This document shows positions 29,257 through 40,764 of a stretch of DNA of 64,000 nt, piece by piece. The DNA is from Clavaria fumosa (taxonomy: Eukaryota; Basidiomycota; Agaricomycetes; Agaricales; Clavariaceae): the NCBI GenBank assembly GCA_951802425.1, contig OX637796.1, positions 3,782,001-3,846,000 on the forward strand, written 5' to 3'. Both the position numbers and the translations under genes were made by a program. Every line of letters starts with the position of its first letter. The first letter of the stretch is position 1. The notes below the pieces were generated by a model. It was not told the DNA's origin and searched no databases. It saw only the letters and a list, made by a program, of their open reading frames with translations.

Positions 29257-31170
29257 ATGCCGTTCAGAAGTCCATCTGTTCTTCGCGAAAAGGATAAAGA
29301 GCTGCATGTGTCCACCAGGATGCCTAGATTCGAGCGGATCAGGCGACGGAAGTTCCTCATCTTCCTCCTCGCCGTGGTCCTCTCGACCGCTTTGATATAC
29401 GCCCATTCCAATCTCGATGCACAGGTTCCGATTCCGATTCCAAGGCCATCCAAGACGCTGGACGTGCCAGAAAAGCAATATCCCGCCTTCGAGATCCCAC
29501 CTGTGCACGAGGCCGAGTTCGAGCCACCGGCACTCGCCGAGCCAACCTTGGGCGCCTCCCCCTCAGCAATTGATCCGTTGGACCCGTTGGCTTCTGTCAA
29601 TGGACCACCCACGGACAGTGTATGGGGTTAGTTGCGCTGCATTATTGCCGTTGCCTATAGGCTCATCCTTCTTGCAGAAAACCTTCGAAACGACACCAAG
29701 TACATGTCCTCGTGGGTATCTGCCGGATGGAGTGAGTTCACTTAATTCTTCTTCTCTTTTACCTCATCTGAGCCTGATTTTCAGCTAATGACGTGATGAC
29801 ATATGCGAGTTTTTGGTGCCTCTTTGGTGCCTTTCTCTATTCTGACGTTTTCCCAATTGACCTTAAACCAGGATAATCTAATTTACCTCGCACTTCTTAC
29901 CGAACGCGTACCAATCGTAGGAATGTTTACCGCGTCTCACATAGGCAGTGCCCCATCTATACCATTCGGCGAAGTGTTCGATGTGCCCCGTCTGCGCAAG
30001 CTCCTTGGCAAACCCGTCCTGGAATGGCGTGAAGTCAAGAAGGAAACAAGCGATACGTGGGACGACCTCGGCTGCTGGAGCGTATGGCAGTCTGTCCAGT
30101 ACAATGATAAGGAACCTCGAGGAAGCTACTCTCTAGAATTGCTCAAGCTCGGTATGTCCACTGAGAAATTACGTCGTCTTTTCTTAGCAGTTGAACGGTC
30201 CCTGCTAGACATCTCCTACACAACCAGCCCAACATGGGTCAAGATGGTACCCGGTTACGAGCACGATCAGCATGCCCCCTTTTCGGCTATCGCTAGGCTT
30301 GCTTACCCAGAAACGCGCAACCAAAGTCTGCAGACACCCATTCCATCCCGGCGTCATGGAGTATCGCTCCCTCCCAGCGAACATCTCGTATGCTACGACT
30401 ATCTGTATTACGTTGCCTCACACCAGGTAAGAGACAACCAACCCTATGCCGCCTACCATGCATTCACTCACACGCACAATTCGCAGCCTTTTGAGTATTC
30501 ATTCGATTACAGCCCTGCATGGAACCATGTCGGCAGACACGTACATTGGACTAAAACCATTGAAGACCTATCAGCCAGCTACGTCCGAGCCGCCATTGGC
30601 GCGCGTGGCTCGGAGCTCACACCACCAGTAGTGTCCCCTCTTCATTCTTTCTGCCCTGTGGCACAATTCTCACCGTCTCCCCCCACATCGTAGTACATCG
30701 CTATACATGCTCGCCATACAGATGCCGAGTCGTGGTGCTATGGCGTGTCCAAGGTAGATTGCTTTGCGAACATCACGGTGATCGCACGCCGGGTGCAGGA
30801 GGTTAAGGACGAGCTGCTCGAGCGTAAGGGTCTGGACGTGAAACATGTGATCATGACGAGCGACGAGATGGACCCGGAGTGGTGGGCAGAAGTCAAGGCG
30901 CAGGGATGGCTGGCCGTCGACCACTCGGACACGGTCAAGTTGTATGGCAAATGGTGCGTCATTTTTTCCTCTCTTGTCGCGCTCTCAACGCCTCAGCTGT
31001 TTCGTAGGTACCCGGTTTTCATCGATGCAGCCATTCAGTCGCACGGCATTGGATTCGTTGGCACAGACAGGTCGACCTTTTCCATTCTCGCAGACCGCCG
31101 TGTCAGGTCCTGGCAGGACGGGGTGACTCGAATGGTCAAATGGGGCACACCGAATGCGGACGATCATTGA
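29257..31170 (+). CDS. O-fucosyltransferase-like protein, copy 2 (507 aa)
   Basis: Eight exons with exactly the same lengths as copy 1: 29257-29626, 29678-29731, 29785-29804, 29872-30151, 30191-30426, 30487-30627, 30694-30953, 31008-31170. It has the same anchor (FLIFLLAVVLSTALIYAH), stem and catalytic blocks, and is about nine-tenths similar to copy 1 by eye. It differs at the GDP-contact block (IAIHARHTDAESWC instead of ITIHVRHNEFENWC). Intron 3 also needs a GC-AG pair. It is intact and so probably functional. It arose by tandem duplication with the transporter, whose second copy decayed. Confidence 0.85.
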
Positions 31171-31386
31171 CAATTTCATTTCGCCTTTACTGTATCATTG
31201 TAAGGTATTATCGAGTGTCTCCATTCGTGGCTTCCTCCCACATTATTCGGCTACTACAATACGCCCATACGCTTCCGAAACCTCGATACCCTTCTGTACA
31301 AGATTCCTCATCTACCATTCATATCCTCTAGTGGAATGGGCCGTCTATCACGGTTCGTTGAGCTCTCTGAGTCCCAATGAGTCAAC

Positions 31387-32814
31387 CTAGGGCAGGTGAA
31401 AACCGGATACCGCGAAAAACATACTACGTTGGTGTGTGGGTGCGTGCTTATTAAGACCCTTCTCGCCGAAAGCCTCGATGACAGCAAGTACAGAAGGCGT
31501 GAGGACAATGAGTGCGAGAATCTAGGATATTGGGTTGGTGAAACCAAGTCCGCAGCAGTCGAATGCAAAGTCCGACCTGACCAAACCCCCATTTGCCTGC
31601 AGAGTTATCTGGACCATGGTTGCGACGCAGCAGCAGCTCGCTGGACACGACAAAATAGACGATGACGATCGTCAGTGTGACGACGCCCAGAAACATGGGG
31701 TCGACTTGCGCGAACCAACTTCTCATACCACAGGAGTTGTCAGCAAACTTCTGGAGACCTGCGGCTGACAAAGGAGAAACGCACTCCCTGCGGGGAGGTC
31801 GGCGAACCCGCCTTGCTCCGCGATCATTCGCCTGAGCCTGAGCCTCTTCGTCCCTGCGGCAAATCGCGCTCGAGCCCGCGGGATTGTCTCGGGCAGAGGT
31901 GCGGGGTGCCTCCGCTATGAGAGGGTTCAGGACCTCCGGTGGAGGGACGACGGGGGGTACTGGAGCGGTAGCCGCGGTCGCAGGCGCGTCCGGCTCTGTG
32001 ACGTCCGATCTAGCGCGTTCCCTGCGCCGTCGACGCCGGGCGTGCGCCGAGCGCAGCTCCTGCAGGGTAAGCACCAGGTAGACGACAAGCAGCACTGACG
32101 AAACAGTCAGCGCGAGTACGCGGCCTTTACCGCTCGCAAACAGGCCCCACGCGAAGACGACGTATCTCACGGTGGCGAAGCACGCAGGGGTCTCGTTGCC
32201 AAAGGTGGCAGCGTTCTTCCTGTTTGGGTGATTGATTGTGTGTTACAATGTGACTTTTTCCCGACGCAGGTTGAAGTGAGGAAAGGAAAATACATTCACC
32301 ATAGATAAATCGTCAGACACATGGAAAACAGAGTTTGAATCGTCGCACCGGTCGCGACGTAGCGGTCAGACTTGCGTGCTTTCGGGTTAGGACCCTTGTG
32401 ACCCGCTTCCTTGCGTACGTATGTGGCAGTCGCGAGGAAAATGCCAAAGTTCGCCATCCTGACGGCGTAAAGACATGGAGTTAGCCCCTTCTCAAAACTC
32501 ATTTGTTGGAGACACGGACCACACCAGGTTTGAGACTTGAAGAGCTTGGAAGAAGGACAATTGTCCGGTTCTGCTTTGCACGATCGCGGCGATCGTCAGG
32601 CCAAAGCTCGTGGATATGAAGGTCCACAGTAAAGGGGGAGCATCCTGCCATGAGCGTTCCGCAAGGAGAACTACATGGACATCGAGCAGTCAATAAAGTC
32701 AATGATGACCATGCTCTTGCAAATATCACCTAGGAAGAGTGTCTGGAAGTAAAAACTGGTCCTGACTCCAACCCCGCTGATGTCAGGGTTATTAATCAGA
32801 CAATGGTCCGCCAT
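31387..32814 (-). CDS. Multi-pass membrane protein, unknown (390 aa)
   Basis: Five exons: 32814-32730, 32670-32520, 32458-32300, 32219-31577, 31521-31387 (1173 nt, all GT-AG). It starts MADHCLINNPDISGVGVR. About seven hydrophobic segments are seen (for example FISTSFGLTIAAIV, MANFGIFLATATYV, VVFAWGLFASG, LALTVSSVLLVVYLVL, LGVVTLTIVIVYFVV, ILALIVLTPSVLAVI). A long Arg/Ala/Pro-rich loop lies before the sixth segment. It resembles a large family of uncharacterised basidiomycete membrane proteins with an ISGVGVR-type N-terminus. Function unknown. Confidence 0.7.
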
Positions 32815-33028
32815 CAGGACGATGGTTGAAGGAAAGGGTATGTCGCATGAATGAGCGCCATGGGCGGCTAGACGCCTGTCCAGCCTTCCGCCGGGCTGTC
32901 AGTTTGCGGGAAGGTAACATCCTTTCCGAGCGATGATGGCTGTGTCGCCCGCATAGCTGCTTTGCTCACTGTGTAGTTGGATACTTGGTAATGATATATT
33001 AGATAGATATTAGTGCAACAGGCCATCG

Positions 33029-34342
33029 TCAAACAGTCTGGTCTAGTGGTATTCCAGACCGCATCTTGATTAAGTTCAACAGCGTCGCCGTAGCTGGCAT
33101 CGGAACGCCATACCTCGAACCCAGACCAAGGAGGTAACCATTCAAATACTCGATCTCTGTGGCATGGCCATTCCTGATGTCCAAAAGCATCGGTGGGGTG
33201 CTGTTCTTAGCGAGTTCAGCAACACGGAAAACCTCCTTCTCCATCGTATACACACTTAGAGCCTTCGGAATACGTCCCAATGCGAACTGCTTCTGCTCTG
33301 ACTCGTCATCCAGTTGCTCTTGCTCCACATCCAGCTGCCCCTCCTCAACATCCAGCTGCTCTTCCCCATCTTGCCGCTCTTTCTTGCTATCCTGGTCTTT
33401 CTTGGTCTGTTGGTCCAGCCATTGCTGTGTTGCCGCCACGGCCTGTGCGGTGTAAGCTTTTGCAGCCTCAGTGCATACCCTACGCACGATGCGGTGCGCG
33501 GCCGTGGATTTGAACAGGTCAGCCGACCGACAGCCCATGATGGCTGCGAGCGGCTGGATGATCGCGTCGGCGACCAACCGTTTCCTAAGGATGGTTTGTA
33601 CGTGCGACGCCGTAACCCATGACGTGTTGAGCATTTGCATGCTGGAGAGGACAGCAACCGTGCTCCGCAGTGAGCGATAGCGTAGAAATTCTGGGTCGTC
33701 TTGGCCTGTGGTGATATTGTCGAGATTGAGTCCTTGGAGTGCCGGAGAGTCTGTATCAGATTGGGATACTTCAAAGCCACGTCCACCCGGGTCCGGGACA
33801 ATTCCAAACACAATCTTCCCCGACCAGGTGTGTACCACGTTGTACAGCCGTTTCTGCCATGCCTTGTGGGTATTAAGCGCGAGAATGAAATGGGGACGCT
33901 TTTTCTCCTCGACGAAGCATTTGCCCACGAGCTCCTCGTAGACACCGAGGGCATTGTGGAGCAAAACGATGGTGCTGTTGGCTGACAGGCGTGGCAGGAG
34001 GAGTTTGATAGCTGGTAACGTCTGATGGGCCTTGGTTGAGACAAACAGCGAGTCGATTGGAAACGACGACGGGACCCGGCGCTGCGCCCGATTTTCGCCG
34101 ATGGTAGCAGAGACGGCGTGGGTGTTGAACGCGTCTGGCGTCCACATCCATTCTGATTCGATTCCTTTGGCAGGCACAACGACTCCATTGCGCTCGTATG
34201 TGGTGTCAAAGGCACGGGCCTTGGCTGCAAAGCGAGTAGTCTTGTGTAAGCGAAGAACTGAATGCCCCTCCGGTAGGGTGATGCGAAGGTTGTATGCAAG
34301 CAGAGAACCGAGTGGGCCGAGTCCGAGGACATGAAAGCGCAT
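33029..34342 (-). CDS. 2-dehydropantoate 2-reductase (ketopantoate reductase) family (437 aa)
   Basis: One uninterrupted exon. It starts at MRFHVLGLGPLG, whose GLGPLGS is the NADPH-binding glycine motif. The STKAHQ motif (N-domain conserved lysine) and the C-terminal block RNGHATEIEYLNGYLLGLGSR are signatures of ApbA/PanE proteins. Known reaction: reduction of ketopantoate to pantoate for CoA synthesis. Fungal genomes carry several divergent paralogues, so the substrate is uncertain. An acidic Gln/Asp/Glu insert with a repeated QLDVE motif (about residues 330-375) breaks the C-domain. An upstream in-frame start (34420) is less likely because it adds non-family residues. Confidence 0.8.
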   Translation of the reverse strand: MRFHVLGLGPLGSLLAYNLRITLPEGHSVLRLHKTTRFAAKARAFDTTYERNGVVVPAKGIESEWMWTPDAFNTHAVSATIGENRAQRRVPSSFPIDSLFVSTKAHQTLPAIKLLLPRLSANSTIVLLHNALGVYEELVGKCFVEEKKRPHFILALNTHKAWQKRLYNVVHTWSGKIVFGIVPDPGGRGFEVSQSDTDSPALQGLNLDNITTGQDDPEFLRYRSLRSTVAVLSSMQMLNTSWVTASHVQTILRKRLVADAIIQPLAAIMGCRSADLFKSTAAHRIVRRVCTEAAKAYTAQAVAATQQWLDQQTKKDQDSKKERQDGEEQLDVEEGQLDVEQEQLDDESEQKQFALGRIPKALSVYTMEKEVFRVAELAKNSTPPMLLDIRNGHATEIEYLNGYLLGLGSRYGVPMPATATLLNLIKMRSGIPLDQTV

Positions 34343-34836
34343 AAGACGGACTTGTGCGATTTCAGTGCTTTTCCTCGCCGGGCAAATTTCGCACTTCACG
34401 TGATCGTACATGGTCACCACGTGACCTTAAATTTCATAATTTTTGGGGGTTCAGCATTTTTATACCACAAGAAGTGGTCCTCAGTTGTACATATTGTATG
34501 TGAATTAGAAATATGAGGCATTAGGAGGTATGTAAATAGAGTCTGGTGGGTTGTATTTCCTTTGATTTAATATGGGTTGAGGGGCTCGGATGGATCTAGG
34601 CTGGGGAGGTCTGAGGGGTTCAAGTTGGTTAGCTTGAGGGGTCTGCCAGTCGCCCCGGATAGGTGTAGGAATTTGGCTATGGCGAGGAGACCCTTGCAGC
34701 TGAGTAGTGAGTGAATCTCTGTGGATCGCGGTTAAGATGTGCTGGTGCTCGTTGTGACCTGATCGTGACTTGACCGTGGTTCGGACGTTCAGGATCAGAT
34801 TCCAGGTTCTCTAATTGCCTTCTTCACCCCAGTCAG
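34343..34836. other. Intergenic, divergent promoters
   Basis: About 490 bp between the divergent ketopantoate reductase and aldo-keto reductase genes. T- and G-rich, with GAGGGGTCTG-like short repeats near 34575-34645 and no coding signal. Confidence 0.5.
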
Positions 34837-36259
34837 ATGGAGTCCCTCAAGTTGAAGCGAACTGGGCAAGAGGTGTGCACGCCTCAAAGATCTCTAATCC
34901 CAAATACGTTCTAAGAAGCGATTATCTAGATGCCTCTCATCGGGTAAGCTTTAGTGACGTTTGTTCACGAGCTCTATCATGAGACTGTAACCGTGTAGGT
35001 TTGGCTTGTGGCAAGTCCCCCGATCCATATGTGCTGAGGTGAACCTTCAAATCATGCCGCTACGCGCCGCTGTATTTTCATGCCTTAGTGTAGGTCGTAT
35101 ACGAAGCCATCAAGGCTGGATATCGCCTCTTAGATGGCGCGGGAGATTATGGAAATGAAAAGGAAGCAGGAGAGGGTGTGCGCCGTGCATTGGATGAGGG
35201 TTTGGTGAAACGTGAAGATTTGTGTGAGTAGATCCCTCGTCAATCCGTCTTTCTCGGTAATGAAGGGGTACTTCAGTTATCACGTCCAAGGCGTGTTTAT
35301 TTCGCATTTCAGATAATGCGGTGATAGATGATTTTGTCCGTGCAGCTGTGGAATACCTTCCATGCCCGCGAACACGTTAGTTTTCACCTGTCAACCCTTC
35401 AAGAGCAACTCACAACTCACCTTCACTCTATCAGGTCAAGCCAATTGCTAAGCGACAACTCAAAGATTGGGGTCTGGATTATTTCGACCTGTATTTGATG
35501 CATTTTCCCGTGGCACTTCAATACGTCGATCCCGACCACCGATACCCAGGGGAATGGCGGGGAGATGACCAAAAAGTGCACTTGCGTAGGTTTTTAATCC
35601 ATAGCCAACGTTCTAGGCTGCATTTGCATATCAGAAAACACCCCAATCCATGAAACTTGGGTCGCAATCGAGGAGCTGGTTGATGAAGGTTTGACCAAAA
35701 ACCTTGGCATCAGGTAACTCGAACAGTGGATGGCCCGAATGCACGTTCATATAACTGGCATAGTAATTTCCAAGGCTCGATGATTATCGACCTTCTTCGA
35801 TATGCAAGGATCGAGCCTGCAGTCCTTCAGGTGGAAATACACCCGTACCTGACTCAAGAGCCTCTCTTGAATCTCGCCAATATTTTGGGACTCGCAGTCA
35901 CTGCGTACTCCTCGTTCGGCCCACAGAGCTGGTTGGATTTGGGCATAGGCCACAACATTCCTGGCCTCCTAAGTCATGACGTGGTCGCCGCCATAGCCAG
36001 AGACCACAACAAAAGTACGTTGGCACGACTTGATCGAGAATGGCCTGAATTTATCCATGATCGTACAGCAACTGCGCAGGTTCTGCTGCGGTGGGCCACT
36101 CAGAAGAAACTCGCAGTAGTTCCGAAGAGCAACAGTGTGGAACGTCTGAAGGAGAATCTGCAATGCAACACGTTCACCATCTCCGAAGCTAACATGCGGC
36201 TACTCGATGCCCTGAACATGAATATCAGGGTGCGGCAAGCACACCGTTTGCAGAACTAG
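34837..36259 (+). CDS. Aldo-keto reductase, xylose-reductase-like (329 aa)
   Basis: Nine exons: 34837-34872, 34930-34943, 34999-35038, 35094-35223, 35277-35290, 35346-35375, 35435-35585, 35635-35713, 35764-36259 (990 nt). The protein begins [22 protein letters not shown]. Catalytic residues of the family are present: D in [12 protein letters not shown] in DYGNE, K in ITSKLW, H in YLMHFPV. The cofactor block near the end reads [14 protein letters not shown]. Known role: NADPH-dependent reduction of aldehydes and sugars in the cytosol. The intron after ITSK starts GC rather than GT. Two exons of only 14 nt are needed to keep frame. Confidence 0.83.
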
Positions 36260-36533
36260 GCGCACTGACTCTCAACTTAGCTCAATAACCCTGCCAATAT
36301 CGACCCACGCCTTGAGATATTTGCCTGAAGGCGGAATGGCCAACCTTCTGTAGCATTCTTGACAGTCCCTTGAAATGTACCCCTACTCGCAACACATGAT
36401 CGATCTGTTGTCACCTGTCACGTTTCATGCTCCGCAGGCACTGCGGACTGACCATAAAAGGGACCGCCAGCACATATATAGCGTAGCGTTGAGACGTTCT
36501 CTATCCCTCTCTTCCCCCCAAACACTGTACACA

Positions 36534-38784
36534 ATGTTTTTGTTCAAGCTCACAGACAGCGATGGCCTCATTCGTCGTGTCGAGTTCGCAGAAAAGCCCA
36601 ATTGGCCGACTTTGGCCACTCGGATCTCTAGTCTTTACAAGATTCCGTTGGATCGCGTCGCCGTCACCTACGTCGATGATGACGACGACGAAGTGACCTT
36701 GAGCTCGATCGAAGAGCTTCAAGATTACTACAGGTCTTGCTACAAGCCAGGAGTGGTCATCAAGTTCCTCGTGCGGGATCTGGGCCGAGCCAAAGTCGAG
36801 CAGGACGCGAACACTCGTTTCACTCCAATGACGGGCGCTCGCAAGCCTTTTTCTCCCTTGCCCGTTTTCGGAGACGTGGATGGCGATTGGACACACTTCC
36901 CTCCGCTTGCCAAAGTGTTCCTGTCGCGCGACGACGACGACGACGACAGTGCCCCTCATGCCTATGTCGAGACCCTCACCAGTGAATCAAAGGCGAGTTC
37001 CCAGGCTCATGACAACGACACTGCGACGGAGAAAGGTGGAAAGAGCTTCATCGAAGACGAGTCTACTCCAGTTCGGGACAAGGGCAAAGCGACCCTGAAG
37101 GCGAATGAAGGACCTATGCTCAAGGACAACTACCCCTCCGCCGAATCTCTTATCGCCAACAGTCCTCCTACCAAATTCCCGATCCATGTCTACGACCTTA
37201 ACAGTTCTGCAGGGTCTAAGAGAGTTCCCCAACATGAGAAGGATAAGGTCCCCAGTAGACGTACTTCTCGAGTCACAGTGGAGGACGAGGTGCCCGACCT
37301 GCGAGACACAGACGCAGAGAAAACCGGCCAAGTCCCTGCTCCAGATCCGACCCTTCCGTCTCAACCCAGCTCTTCGCTGTCTCAAGATGTCGCTTCCCTT
37401 CTCAACGATTTGATGAATGTCTTTAACACGCACCCAGAAATATCCGAACGTTTCCGCAACATCGCTCGAAACGTCTCCAATGGTGTATATTGGCATTCTC
37501 ATCGCGACACCCTCTCTCGCGCGGCAGACGATGTTCGTCGCGCCGCTCAAAGTGGCACCGCCGGCGTTTCTGATGATCTTCGTCACGCGGAAGAGGAAGC
37601 AGGAAGGCGGGTCTCGGAGGCTCTCGCGAATCTGATGGGGGCTCTGGGAGGTGTTGGGTCATGGATTAATCCTCCGGGTACGATTTTTCTGTCACACTAC
37701 GGCTCCTTGGATGACAGAAATTGACGCATCTTAGCTTCTGCAAATGCAGTGCCTCAGGCGACGTCTCCGCCTCCTCCACAGCCTCGTCCTGAGGATGCTC
37801 GCCCCTCCTCTTGGTCAGGCATTCCGCGTGACAATGCCTTTGGCGGAGCACCGCCGCCCCCTCCGCCCCCTCCCCGCCCTCCGGTCCGGGACCTAAGGCC
37901 ACATTTCTACGGCTATCCCCGTCCGTGGTGGGGCAACAACCCTTACTCTTTCGTAAGCGGTCCAGCTCCGCATCCTCCTCCAGTAATCCCCAGGCACATT
38001 CCCCCCCCACCGCCTCATTCCGGCGTTCCTCCATTTGCCCATCGTCCCCATTGGTCTCACGGGCCTCACGGTGCGCAGAACGGGGTTTGGCCGCCGCCGC
38101 CGCCGCCGCCCAATGCGCAGACGGAGACTGCACCGCAGACGCCGCACGACCTGCGCGACGGCCTCGAGGCTGCCAAGGCACAGTACAAGGCTCAGAAAGA
38201 GAGGTACCTCCGCGAGAAAGAAGCGCGCAAGAAAGAGCGAGAGCGCAAGCTCAGCGAATGGTGAGTCTATTTGTTGCGCGTCGTCGCCCCTGGCCTGGTG
38301 CTCAGGCTTGCATTGTAGGAGAATGCCGGGAGATTTCGTCCAGGGATCAAGCCATACCGCGAAGCCGGCGGAAGAGTCGAACGTCCACCTTGTCAGCAAT
38401 GCTAGAGGACCCTTCCCTAAGCTTGAGATGTACGGCGTTCCTGGGAGGCGGTCGTACTGGCCGTCACAATCGTATCATGTTGGGCCTCAGGATCTGGTGG
38501 ATCGCATCGCCAGAAGGCTTGCAGATGTTAGTAACTGTTTTGTATTTCTTTTTGGGGGGACACAGGCTAATGATACATATTCTTCGCAGATGGGATTCAC
38601 AGAGGCAAATGGCCATACCGACCTCCAAGACAAAATCAAGGCCAAGCTGACTTCGGAGATCACGTCGAAGGAAGCGGAAGACGGGGTCGTCGATAGCCTT
38701 CTTGACGATATTTTGTCGCAGCATGCCCATGCTCCTGGTTCTGGTTCTGGTTCGAAGACGTTACCTGGCTCCTACCAACCGTGA
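36534..38784 (+). CDS. PB1-domain protein with proline-rich middle (685 aa)
   Basis: Four exons: 36534-37677, 37750-38260, 38319-38526, 38590-38784 (2058 nt). The N-terminal 85 residues form a PB1 domain (MFLFKLTDSDGLIRRVEF, then YVDDDDDEVTLSSIEELQDYY, the acidic OPCA-type motif). A polar middle, a region of PPPPP and His/Pro runs, a basic coiled coil (about KERYLREKEARKKERERK) and a C-terminal UBA-like segment (LVDRIARRLADMGFTE) follow. PB1 domains join signalling and autophagy scaffolds by head-to-tail binding; PB1 plus UBA-like ends recalls p62/NBR1-type receptors, but no ZZ domain or clear Atg8 motif was seen, so the role is open. Confidence 0.75.
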
Positions 38785-39560
38785 GGGTATGATGGAAAAT
38801 TTGTGCCTTCTGGCAAGAATTTCGCGAGATCACATGTACGATTGTAAAATGCTTCAAATATGTAAATATGCGATCCTATGCTTTATTGTTCAAAAATGGA
38901 AAACGAGAAGTTCTGATGACAACGTATTGTGATCGCCATCAGAATTGGAGCATTTAGCGTGGGTCATTGTGAACTGGTTCGTTCAGGAAAGTGTGGAGCG
39001 TATTTCTGTTAGCACGAGGCAGTGATAGACATCCTATATAAAAAATACGCTTATCGAATGGATGACGAATTTCGGAAACCACTAGATATCAAAGGGCTTT
39101 GCATCTGACTTACCCTCCAGAAGTTTCATTAGGCGGAGGTCGGCATGGCAGTCCGGAGAGCAGTAATTCGATTTGCTAGAGAAGTCGGACATTGCACGAA
39201 CCACCCTTGGTGTAATGCACGATGGGTATTATAATCGCAAGAGAGAATTCGTAAACCCATGATAAGATTGGGCAATGGTGACCAGCCAGCAGAAGGACCA
39301 CCGCTCAAATAAGAACGCACGTTGAATGTTCAGGAAGGAAGCCAAGAAAGAACAGTAACGTCGGTTCCCCTTCGATCTCCATGAACCGGGCGCGTTTGGC
39401 GGTACGGTAGAGGTTCTGGATCCGAACTCGTATCAATACTCGTCGAAACTTCTGTTTTTAAGGGGAACCAGACCATATGAGCCTTGTTCGTTCGGTGGAC
39501 CACATACCAGGCGGGCTTGTTTATTCCTTCATCTATGTGCAGAGGCCAAAGCGAAACGTT
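38785..39560. other. Intergenic between converging genes
   Basis: About 775 bp holding the 3' ends of the PB1 gene (+) and the acidic protein gene (-). AT-rich near 38850-39090. No gene, repeat or RNA recognised. Confidence 0.5.
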
Positions 39561-40702
39561 TCATCCGCTGCCGGGCGGGGGAGAAACGGTGATCGGACTT
39601 TCAGGCTTAATCACGCTCCCGAGAGGAGGCATACTCGTCTGCACAGCAGGTGTAGCGGAGTGCGTGGTTGAATTCGACATCACAGACATAGAGATTGGCG
39701 ATCCGGGCGGCCAAGGTGTGGGTGCTGCGCTAAAGGGGAAATGTGTGATGCCAACTGAGCTGGAATGCGAGTGATGCTTGTTCTGCGTTACGAAAGAGGG
39801 GGTCTGGAGGGCGTGGAAGGTCGTCACGGCCCGAGAGAGTTCTTCCATCTGAAGCAGGGTCAGAAGGTTGAGCCCATGTGCATTTCGTGAAACATAAAAG
39901 GGAGGCTTGCCTTGCTCATGATCTCGTCAATGGCGTCCTTTCTGTCGGTAAAGGTGTCGGCTAGGCGCGCAAACTCCTCGTCCCTTGCCATCTTCGTCTC
40001 TTTCTCCTCATCTGCCTGGATCTCCTCTTCCTCCCCTTCTCCATCCTCTTCCAGCGCAGCGTCCTGCTCCGCGAGCCCCTTCTCCGCGGGCCCCTTCGTG
40101 GCAGAGCGCCGGGCAGTCGGCGCACGGCGCGGTACCCTCGCGCGTGCGCGCGAGCCGATGTTCTCCATGCGCGCGTGCATGCCAGCAATGTCGCCTTGCA
40201 GCTCGAGGATGCGCGCGAAGTGGCTCCAGAGCTCCTCCTTGGGTGCCGGCGGGTCGGGCGCGAGTACACCAAGCAGTGACCCGGAGAAGGGGTCGTACAG
40301 CGGCTCGGAGGGAATCGCCGGCGCTGAGGCGACCGTACTCGCTGCCGTCGTCATAGTCACGGATGAAGCGCCGTGGGGTGGCAGTAGAGACTGCATCAAA
40401 GTCGCGCGTAGTTCGAGCGACTCGGGGCCGCTGGTCGAAGGGTTCGACTGACTTTGATCGGAAGAGCTAAATAGTTCTGAAAGGATCTCATCGTGTGGTG
40501 TGACGAAGGGTAGGGCTGGACTGGCCCCATGCGAATCAGCGCGAGGTGAGCGGGATGGTGGATGTGGCTTGTCTAACGATACCCTAGGCAAGGGAGAGTG
40601 AGTGGTTTCCTCGACACGAGCGCCTTTGGGTTCTGGCTCGTCAGTTGGGCTTTCAACGGGAGGTTTAGGGCTGGACGTCGGTGTAAACCATGGGCTTGCC
40701 AT
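39561..40702 (-). CDS. Unknown Pro/Ser-rich acidic coiled-coil protein (359 aa)
   Basis: Two exons, 40702-39911 and 39848-39561 (1080 nt), with a GC-AG intron (AAG|GCAAGC ... TTCAG|ATG). It starts MASPWFTPTSSPKPP. The first half is disordered (Ser/Pro-rich). The second half has a helical stretch (ELWSHFARILELQGDIAGMH), a basic RRAPTARR patch, an acidic EEDGEGEEEEIQ run and a coil running over the intron (FTDRKDAIDEIMSKMEELSRA). I recognise no domain. It begins 62 bp from the stop of the GNL1 gene on the same strand. Confidence 0.55.
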
Positions 40703-40764
40703 TTGCAAGAAGATGTACGGAGGAGGCACGCGTCCGCACCACAGCATGTCACGTGGTATTGTAG

